Notes under the pieces: model-generated
What the model was told of the DNA's origin: nothing
The model's input: only the letters and a program-made list of their open reading frames with translations
Database searches by the model: none
Shown: positions 6,997 through 11,573 of the stretch, piece after piece
Layout: every line of letters starts with the position of its first letter
Position numbering within the stretch: the first letter of the stretch is position 1
Position numbers and translations under genes: made by a program
Assembly (NCBI GenBank): GCA_964428905.1
Contig: CAYSAA010000091.1
Location: forward strand, 1-11,573
DNA from: CAYSAA01 sp964428905
GTDB taxonomy: Bacteria; Atribacterota; Phoenicimicrobiia; Phoenicimicrobiales; Stramentimicrobiaceae
Direction of reading: 5' to 3'
Length of the DNA stretch: 11,573 nt

Positions 6997-8286
6997 ATGG
7001 AAAAAAGTCAGGAAGATTTACTTATTTTATTAAAGAAAGGGATTGTTCCCGCTACCGGGTGCACCGAACCCATTGCTGTTGCCTATGCGGTGGCAAAAGC
7101 CAGGGAGCAAACTTCGGGTAACCTGGAATGCATAAAAATTGAGGTCGATTCAAATATCTATAAAAACGGTCTCATGGTAACCATTCCTGGTACTAAGGAA
7201 AAAGGCTTGGTTGCTGCGGCTGCCTTTGGCTTCCTTGCCGGTAAGACTAAAAAAGGATTTAGAGTTATTGAAGGTTTGACCAATGAAAATATTCAAGAAA
7301 CCAGACAATTGATAGCACAGAAAAAGATAAACATACTTCTAAATAGGGATTACAAGGGTCTACATATTGAGGTTACTCTAGTTACTGATCAGGATCAGGT
7401 AAGAGTGATCATTTTGGATAATCACCTAAATATTGTCAGTGTTGAGAAGATTGATAGGAATTCCCGTTATGTACCTTTCCTAAAAAAAGATAAAAAGGCC
7501 AACTCTACCCAGCAAAAAATCCAGGAATACTTATTGGAAGATTTCCTGCAGTTCATTAATCAGACACCTCTAGAGGATGTAGCATTTTTAGAAGAGGGTG
7601 TTCAGATGAATCTACAAATTGCCCAGGAAGGACTTCGCATGAAGTCAGGAATTGGGTACAAATTTAGTGAAATGATCCATGAGGGGATTATGTCTGATAC
7701 TATGATTAGCCGAGCCCAGATTTTGTGTGCGGCTGCCTCAGAAGCCAGAATGTCTGGCAGTCAACTTCCGGTAATGAGTACCGCCGGAAGCGGAAATCAT
7801 GGTATCACTGCCTTTTTAACCAATTATGCGGTAGCAGAAAAACAACAACTTCCTAAAGAAGTATTAATCAGATCTTTGGCACTAACAAATTTAATTACCT
7901 TCTTTATTAAATCCTATACGGGTACCTTATCTGCTATGTGTGGATGTGGTGTGGCAGCAGGGATAGGAGCAAGTGCTGGTGTGGTCTATCTCCTGGGTGG
8001 CAATAAGGACCAAATCCTTGGTGCACTCTATAATATGGTTGGTTCTATTTCCGGAGTTATTTGCGATGGTGCCAAAGAGGGATGTGCTTTTAAATTGGCT
8101 CTTGCCTCGGGATGGGCAGTTCAATCTGCTTTACTTGCTTTAAAAGGTGCAATCATTCACAATACCGATGGTATCGTAGACCCTGATTTCAGGCAATTAT
8201 TTAAAAATTTAGGATATGTGTGTGACCCCGGAATGATTCCTACGGATCAGGCAATATTAGATGTAATGCTCAAAAAAGTAAGATAG
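6997..8286 (+). CDS. cyuA: L-cysteine desulfidase family protein (UPF0597)
   Basis: This 429-residue protein belongs to the UPF0597/CyuA family related to the alpha subunit of iron-sulfur serine dehydratases. Characterised members break L-cysteine into sulfide, ammonia and pyruvate via 2-aminoacrylate, using a 4Fe-4S cluster. The signature VPATGCTEPIAVAYA carries Cys22. Further cysteines at 315 and 317 (MCGCGVAAGIGASAG) and at 356 and 363 (ICDGAKEGC) are the likely cluster ligands. Length fits E. coli CyuA (436). GGAGA (6986-6990), six bases before the ATG at 6997, decides the start. The frame is open upstream, and an ATG at 6949 overlapping the ridA stop would add 16 residues not expected in the family. 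The upstream ridA remnant suggests a former cysteine-degradation and detoxification pair. Serine or another small amino acid as substrate cannot be excluded. Confidence 0.88.
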   Translation: MEKSQEDLLILLKKGIVPATGCTEPIAVAYAVAKAREQTSGNLECIKIEVDSNIYKNGLMVTIPGTKEKGLVAAAAFGFLAGKTKKGFRVIEGLTNENIQETRQLIAQKKINILLNRDYKGLHIEVTLVTDQDQVRVIILDNHLNIVSVEKIDRNSRYVPFLKKDKKANSTQQKIQEYLLEDFLQFINQTPLEDVAFLEEGVQMNLQIAQEGLRMKSGIGYKFSEMIHEGIMSDTMISRAQILCAAASEARMSGSQLPVMSTAGSGNHGITAFLTNYAVAEKQQLPKEVLIRSLALTNLITFFIKSYTGTLSAMCGCGVAAGIGASAGVVYLLGGNKDQILGALYNMVGSISGVICDGAKEGCAFKLALASGWAVQSALLALKGAIIHNTDGIVDPDFRQLFKNLGYVCDPGMIPTDQAILDVMLKKVR

Positions 8287-8351
8287 TATCTTTAAACTAA
8301 AGGCAAGGCTGTCACTTTAGAAATAAGAAAAATTATTTTGGGGTGAATGAA

Positions 8352-8885
8352 ATGATAGAGAAGACATTAGTTTTGGTCAAACCTGATGCCTTTAAAAGGG
8401 GATTGGTTGGCAGAATTATTGCCAGATTTGAAAGAGCAGGATTAAACTTGGACGAAATGAAAATAATTAAAAAGCCTTTGACTGAAATTGTGAAAAAGCA
8501 TTATCCTGATGATAAAAAATGGCTTAGGTCCATTGGCAGAAAGACTATAGATACCTATAAGAAATACAACTTTGCTTTGATAAATGATTTGAGTACTGAT
8601 GATGCTCTGGAAATTGGCAAGCTAATCAGAAAATGGTTAGTTCAATACATAACATCAGGGCCGGTAGTTGCTATTGTTATAAGGGGTAATCATGCTATTG
8701 AATTAGTTAGAAAGTTGGTCGGCAATACAGCCCCACTTTTCGCTGAATTAGGATCAATAAGAGGTGATTTTTCCATAGATTCACCGGATCTTGCAGATAA
8801 GGAAAAACGAGCTATACAAAATTTAGTCCATGCCTCGGGATCAGTAGAGGAGGCTGAGAGAGAAATTTCTCTTTGGTTTAAATAA
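8352..8885 (+). CDS. ndk: Nucleoside diphosphate kinase, long form
   Basis: This 177-residue enzyme transfers the gamma phosphate between nucleoside triphosphates and diphosphates through a phosphohistidine. Visible family elements are TLVLVKPDAFKRGLVGRII (5-23), YITSGPVVAIVIRG (99-112), VRKLVGNTAP, SIRGDFSIDS and the active-site segment NLVHASGSVEEAEREI with the catalytic His160. Classical bacterial enzymes are about 135-150 residues. The extra length is about 30 residues at 52-95, between the HY and the TSGPV strand, plus about 10 residues before the active site. The usual HGSDS is HASGS here. GGGGTGA (8340-8346), five bases upstream, supports the ATG at 8352 over the in-frame GTG at 8343. 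It follows cyuA by 65 bases and is probably on the same transcript, ending at the terminator at 8905-8963. Confidence 0.93.
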   Translation: MIEKTLVLVKPDAFKRGLVGRIIARFERAGLNLDEMKIIKKPLTEIVKKHYPDDKKWLRSIGRKTIDTYKKYNFALINDLSTDDALEIGKLIRKWLVQYITSGPVVAIVIRGNHAIELVRKLVGNTAPLFAELGSIRGDFSIDSPDLADKEKRAIQNLVHASGSVEEAEREISLWFK

Positions 8886-8904
8886 GTATAAGTTAAGTAT
8901 AAGT
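8883..8904. repeat. Perfect 11-base tandem duplication at the ndk stop
   Basis: TAAGTATAAGT occurs twice without a gap (8883-8893 and 8894-8904). The first copy begins with the ndk stop codon, so the duplication also supplies further TAA triplets just downstream. It is probably a slippage product with no special role. Confidence 0.7.
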
Positions 8905-8963
8905 CTATCTAGGCTAGCACATTATTCCGTTACCTTAAAGCCTGGAGATAGTTTATTTTTTTT
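8905..8963 (+). terminator. Rho-independent terminator after ndk
   Basis: CTATCT (8905-8910) plus AGGCT (8911-8915) pair with AGCCT (8939-8943) and AGATAG (8946-8951), with a GG bulge and a 23-base loop. A T-rich tract, TTTA followed by eight Ts, runs from 8952 to 8963. It lies 19 bases after the ndk stop on the + strand. The loop is larger than usual. Confidence 0.65.
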
Positions 8964-9043
8964 AAATTTTATAGAAAATCAGGATGATTGAAAGAAGGAG
9001 ATATTTATCCATTAGATAGGCCTGGTATCTCAAATATATCACT

Positions 9044-9742
9044 TTATATTTCCATTTCTTGATTATGAATATCTATCAATCCTTTTGTAATCTTACAGTT
9101 AAAATATCTTGTAAGCAATATTTCCAGTTCGCCTGCTGCTTTAATTACCTTTTCTTTATTGGCTTGAAATCCATCGATAGGAAAAAAGATGTTTGTTGAA
9201 TTTTCATCAATCTTACCAATATCTGATTGTCTCCAAATCCATCTCCTGGTTCTGATTCTTTTAGAATCAGCATAGACCAATTCTCCACCATTCAAGACTT
9301 CCGCTACATCTTCTCCCAGGGGAATAAACACATCCCCCTCTCTGGAAAACCTTACCGCAATTTCTCCTTCCAGGGCATCCAGATCATGAGCTCCCATGGG
9401 CAGTATGTATTTTAAAGAAATACTGTTTCCTAAATCTACCACAGGATTTATGGAAGGTAAAAGATTTCCCTTTGAAACTCTTTTTACCATGGCTTCAACT
9501 GAGCTCATAAATCTATTTGGATTAATGTCTAATTTGGTAAAAGCATCTCTATAGGGCATAATTTCCGGATATTCTTTTAAATTTATATCTTTAAGTTTGT
9601 TTTTCACCTTACTCATTTCATTTTTCATCAGAGCATATATTTCTGGAATATTTTGTTTATTATTAATTCGGTTTCCTACTACGACACCAAAACATAAATC
9701 AGGTAGTTTTTCAAATACTTCATTATAAATTTTAAATTTCAT
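9044..9742 (-). CDS. Stand-alone B3/B4 (PheT-like tRNA-binding) domain protein
   Basis: This 232-residue protein looks like the solo B3/B4 domain family (COG3382). That domain in the phenylalanyl-tRNA synthetase beta chain holds the editing site for mischarged tyrosine. Family-like features are the MPYRDAFTKLDINPNRFMSS segment (about 62-81), LPSINPVVDLGNSISLKY (about 94-111), GAHDLDALEGEIAVRFSREGD, and RTRRWIWRQSD near 165-175. The rest of the synthetase is absent. A trans-editing or amino-acid-binding role is possible but unproven. The start ATG (complement of 9740-9742) lies six bases from AAGGGAG (complement of 9749-9755). It is transcribed alone and converges on ndk. A possible promoter overlaps a tandem repeat at 9821-9840. 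Confidence 0.8.
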   Translation of the reverse strand: MKFKIYNEVFEKLPDLCFGVVVGNRINNKQNIPEIYALMKNEMSKVKNKLKDINLKEYPEIMPYRDAFTKLDINPNRFMSSVEAMVKRVSKGNLLPSINPVVDLGNSISLKYILPMGAHDLDALEGEIAVRFSREGDVFIPLGEDVAEVLNGGELVYADSKRIRTRRWIWRQSDIGKIDENSTNIFFPIDGFQANKEKVIKAAGELEILLTRYFNCKITKGLIDIHNQEMEI

Positions 9743-9797
9743 AACACACTCCCTTGGAATACTTTGATCTGAAAATTAGGTAACCTTTGTTTTTTCT

Positions 9798-9803
9798 ATT
9801 ATA
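9798..9803 (-). promoter_or_regulatory. Candidate -10 box of the B3/B4 gene
   Basis: A perfect TATAAT on the minus strand lies about 55 bases before the B3/B4 start codon. There is no consensus -35 box at 17 bases. That position is taken by the first copy of the tandem repeat at 9821-9840, which fits a promoter needing an activator. Confidence 0.35.
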
Positions 9804-9820
9804 TATTATTGCTATTCATT

Positions 9821-9840
9821 TATTCCAGGTTATTCCAGGT
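9821..9840. repeat. Tandem 10-base repeat upstream of the B3/B4 gene
   Basis: TATTCCAGGT occurs twice head to tail with no gap, so the copies are about one DNA turn apart. They cover the -35 region of the candidate minus-strand promoter, an arrangement seen for activator or repressor binding sites. A chance duplication is equally possible. Confidence 0.55.
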
Positions 9841-9940
9841 AATATATGGTTTTTCTTTTTTAGGATAAAAGTATTTTATTAAAACTCAATGTGGTCTATA
9901 ATTAAAAAATAATAATAACTATAGAATAATCTGAACAATC

Positions 9941-10007
9941 AGGAAAGTAAAAAACTTTCTTTCTGCCGGAATAAATATATTAATCAGAGTGACATTTCCG
10001 AAAGAAA
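9941..10007 (+). promoter_or_regulatory. Two mutually exclusive hairpins
   Basis: AGGAAAGT (9941-9948) can pair with ACTTTCTT (9954-9961). Alternatively TTTCTTT (9956-9962) and CGGAA (9967-9971) pair with TTCCG (9996-10000) and AAAGAAA (10001-10007), with a 4-base bulge. The two structures share 9956-9961 and cannot form together, which is the layout of a switch. No T-run follows and it lies about 180 bases before the small ORF. It may be chance in AT-rich DNA. Confidence 0.25.
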
Positions 10008-10187
10008 AACCGTCTCGTTACAGGTATGTATAGATAAACAGAAAGATTCTTCTAACAGCATTTTTATTGATTTACAAAGGAATCTATAATCTGAAGAGCT
10101 GGGGTATTTATTTTGTAGATAAAATCTAACAAGGGCCGGTTTTCATATTTAACTTTTTAAATTTCTATAAATTAGAAGGAACTTACT

Positions 10188-10301
10188 TTGAATGACAAAG
10201 AATTGAAACTAGAATGGAAAAACAACATTGAACGATTGAATAATCATTTGATTAATCAGGATATTGGTAGCAATAAGGGTTTGTGCTATGGAGAACAATA
10301 G
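10188..10301 (+). CDS. Possible 37-codon ORF overlapping the methyltransferase start
   Basis: A TTG at 10188 stands seven bases after AGAAGGA (10174-10180) and opens a 37-codon frame ending with TAG at 10299-10301. The product is charged and probably helical (opening NDKELKLEWKNNIERLNN). It overlaps the methyltransferase ATG at 10288 by 14 bases, so the two could be translationally coupled. The opening ELKLEWK resembles, from memory, the start of some other SAM methyltransferases, so it could be a remnant of a deleted gene. It could also be a leader peptide or not translated. The non-ATG start and short length keep confidence low. Confidence 0.3.
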   Translation: MNDKELKLEWKNNIERLNNHLINQDIGSNKGLCYGEQ

Positions 10302-10968
10302 TTATTATTCAGATAAACTTTCAGCCATACAATTGAGAAAATGTTACCAGATTGCCCCTCCCCGGGTAAAGCAGTATCTAAATACTGAAATTCAATATGT
10401 TTTGGAAAAAATTAAACCCTCAGATATGGTATTAGAATTGGGATGTGGCTATGGAAGAGTGCTGCAAAGGCTTTGTAAAAAGGCAAAAGAGGTAATTGGC
10501 ATTGATATATCCAAGTCCAGTTTAGAATTAGCAGAAGGCCTGCTTAAAAAGCACGGAAACTGCCATTTGTTCCAGATGAACGCTATTAATCTTGAATTTC
10601 CAAATAATTTTTTTGATATTGTAGTCTGTATTCAAAATGGGATTTCTGCCTTTAATGTGGATAAGAAGGATTTAATTGGAGAAGCTATTCGGGTTACCAG
10701 GAAAGGAGGATTAGTGTTGTTCTCTACTTATTCAGATAAATTTTGGAAAGAACGCCTAAACTGGTTTATTCTTCAATCTTACGCAGGCCTAATTGGAGAA
10801 ATTGATTTTACTGCAACTCGTAATGGAATCATTGTCACCAAAGATGGATTTAAAGCTACTACCATTAGGCCAGTTGAATTTCTTTCCTTAACTTCCGAAT
10901 TAGACATTAATTTGAAAATTATAGAGATAGACAACTCGAGTCTGTTTTACGAAATTTTAGTTAGATAG
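10288..10968 (+). CDS. Class I SAM-dependent methyltransferase
   Basis: This 226-residue protein has a Rossmann-type methyltransferase fold. Motif I is VLELGCGYGRVL (48-59), followed by the acidic strand end GIDIS (Asp73), which would bind the ribose of S-adenosylmethionine. FDIVVCIQNGIS (109-120) corresponds to motif IV, and RVTRKGGLVLFSTYS (135-149) to the strand and turn after it. The N-terminal YYSDKLSA...CYQIAPPRVKQYL and the later FWKERLNWFILQS...GLIGEID form a subfamily signature I associate with anaerobes, whose substrate is unknown to me. An in-frame TTG at 10264 would extend it, but the ATG at 10288 follows AAGGG (10275-10279) by eight bases and matches the subfamily start. It is not obviously linked to its neighbours. 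Confidence 0.85.
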   Translation: MENNSYYSDKLSAIQLRKCYQIAPPRVKQYLNTEIQYVLEKIKPSDMVLELGCGYGRVLQRLCKKAKEVIGIDISKSSLELAEGLLKKHGNCHLFQMNAINLEFPNNFFDIVVCIQNGISAFNVDKKDLIGEAIRVTRKGGLVLFSTYSDKFWKERLNWFILQSYAGLIGEIDFTATRNGIIVTKDGFKATTIRPVEFLSLTSELDINLKIIEIDNSSLFYEILVR

Positions 10969-11008
10969 GTGATAAATTCAAATTAATAATTTATAGTCTA
11001 TATTTCTT

Positions 11009-11034
11009 AAAAACACTCTCTTTCTTATGTTTTT
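11009..11034 (+). terminator. Weak hairpin after the methyltransferase gene
   Basis: AAAAACA (11009-11015) pairs with TGTTTTT (11028-11034) across a 12-base loop, about 40 bases after the stop. The stem is almost all A-T and its Ts are part of the stem, so termination would be weak. Confidence 0.3.
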
Positions 11035-11059
11035 GGGTATTTGAAGCCTACTATTTTTT

Positions 11060-11087
11060 TTGACTTTCTATATATTTTAGGTATAAT
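11060..11087 (+). promoter_or_regulatory. Strong sigma70-type promoter of the ABC transporter gene
   Basis: TTGACT (11060-11065) is followed after 16 bases by a perfect TATAAT (11082-11087). Transcription would start near 11094, giving a leader of about 73 bases. The match is the best in the window and suggests high expression of the binding protein. Confidence 0.75.
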
Positions 11088-11166
11088 TAATACGGCACCC
11101 TGGTAACAAATGAGGAATGTTTTTGTGGCGTTTTTTTGAAATATTAATATTTTAAGGAGGAGTTTT

Positions 11167-11573
11167 ATGTTTAGTTTTAAGAAGATTGGTTTGACAGGAC
11201 TTGTGGCAGTTTTTTTACTGGTGTCGAGTTTTATGGTGGTGTATGGTGCTGAGGGGCCAATTAAATTGGGATTTTTTGCTCCCATAACAGGTCCGGCAGC
11301 TGCTGATGGAGAAAGTTGTCTGCAGGCAGCACAGTTAGCGGTAAAATTAACCAATGAAGGAGGGGGAATCAACGGAACTCCGGTCGAATTAGTCTATTAT
11401 GATGATGCTTTCTCTCCACCTCAAGCAGTAAGTATTGCCCAGAAACTTACAACTAAAGATGGAGTTGTTGCAGCAGTGAGTGGCTCTTATAGTCATACTA
11501 CCAGAGCATCTGCCGAAACTTTTCAAAATGGTAAGATTCCCATGATCTCGGCATATGGAGTTCATCCTGATAT
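11167..11573 (+). CDS. ABC transporter substrate-binding protein, branched-chain amino acid (LivJ) type, 5' part
   Basis: The first 135 codons are present and the gene runs off the window. The N-terminus is a signal peptide: MFSFKK followed by a hydrophobic core (about residues 8-26) and a likely cleavage site after VYGA (24-28 region). No lipobox cysteine is seen. The mature part begins EGPIKLGFFAPITGPAAADG, then GGINGTPVELVYYDD and the SGSYSHTT segment. This is typical of periplasmic-binding-protein type I receptors for leucine-type amino acids, amides or similar small molecules. Family members are usually near 380 residues, so about a third is visible. The ATG at 11167 lies six bases after a perfect AAGGAGG (11154-11160). 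The permease and ATPase genes are expected downstream. The ligand cannot be read from this part. Confidence 0.88.
   Translation, partial: MFSFKKIGLTGLVAVFLLVSSFMVVYGAEGPIKLGFFAPITGPAAADGESCLQAAQLAVKLTNEGGGINGTPVELVYYDDAFSPPQAVSIAQKLTTKDGVVAAVSGSYSHTTRASAETFQNGKIPMISAYGVHPD

Larger units (their letters stand above)
9743..10187. other. Hairpin-rich intergenic region
   Basis: This 445-base gap separates the divergent B3/B4 and methyltransferase genes. It contains a 10-base tandem repeat (9821-9840), a TATAAT at 9897-9902 and another at 10085-10090 with poor -35 boxes, two mutually exclusive hairpins (9941-10007), and a small hairpin TTGTAGAT/ATCTA-a-CAA at 10113-10132. No coding sequence on either strand looks real, and I recognise no known RNA family. 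Confidence 0.5.

Noticed and set aside
8297..8320. Terminator between cyuA and ndk (CTAAAG/CTTTAG)
   Set aside because: A six-base stem with a 12-base loop and no T-run is insufficient; the genes are probably cotranscribed.
9014..9030. Terminator for the minus-strand B3/B4 gene (AGATA/TATCT)
   Set aside because: There are only five A-T-rich pairs, with no T-run in the minus direction.
8883..9840. Transposon or attachment-site interpretation of the short tandem repeats at 8883-8904 and 9821-9840
   Set aside because: The repeats are tandem and unrelated to each other, and no integrase, transposase or flanking inverted repeats are present.
11093..11137. Attenuator-like hairpin before seven Ts in the leader of the ABC binding-protein gene
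   Set aside because: The T-run at 11131-11137 is real, but the best pairing upstream (ACAAA/TTTGT plus a mismatched CGGCAC/GTGGCG) is weak.
11025..11372. Minus-strand open frame covering the start of the ABC binding-protein gene
   Set aside because: The + strand here has a strong promoter, a perfect SD and a signal peptide, so the minus frame is a shadow.

Overview
The window is AT-rich bacterial DNA with 13 coding features, two of them truncated by the window edges. Strong Shine-Dalgarno (SD) sequences and sigma70-type promoters are visible. The gene content points to a strict anaerobe: a sulfide-dependent homocysteine pathway of the methanogen type, an Fe-S cysteine desulfidase, a ferredoxin-type protein and a YgiQ-type radical SAM protein. 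A Firmicutes-like organism or a candidate phylum such as Atribacterota would fit, but I cannot fix the taxon from the sequence alone.

Region 1 (1-2896): the 3' end of a gene that looks like a short B12-dependent methionine synthase activation protein is followed by a structured 384-base intergenic region. Then comes a compact three-gene unit: a DUF39/COG1900 homocysteine biosynthesis protein, an NIL-domain two-cluster ferredoxin, and a UPF0280/COG2122 protein. Homologues of all three are implicated in homocysteine formation from aspartate semialdehyde and sulfide in Methanosarcina.

Region 2 (2897-6372): a ygiQ-family radical SAM gene on the + strand converges on threonine synthase (thrC) on the - strand. 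Threonine and homocysteine both branch from aspartate semialdehyde.

Region 3 (6373-8963): a 386-base divergent promoter region leads into ridA, which carries an in-frame internal deletion and lacks its middle. It is followed by cyuA (L-cysteine desulfidase family) and a long-form ndk that ends in a rho-independent terminator. CyuA-type enzymes release sulfide and 2-aminoacrylate from cysteine. Sulfide is the substrate of the region 1 pathway, and 2-aminoacrylate is what an intact RidA would detoxify.

Region 4 (8964-11573): a stand-alone B3/B4-domain gene on the - strand; a 445-base region rich in potential hairpins; a possible 37-codon ORF overlapping the start of a SAM-dependent methyltransferase; and, behind a near-consensus promoter, the 5' end of a branched-chain-amino-acid-type ABC transporter binding protein that runs off the window.

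The most notable points are the methanogen-type homocysteine module in a bacterial setting, the internally deleted ridA next to a producer of its substrate, and unexplained RNA-like structures upstream of the homocysteine genes. I see no tRNA, rRNA, CRISPR array or insertion sequence.
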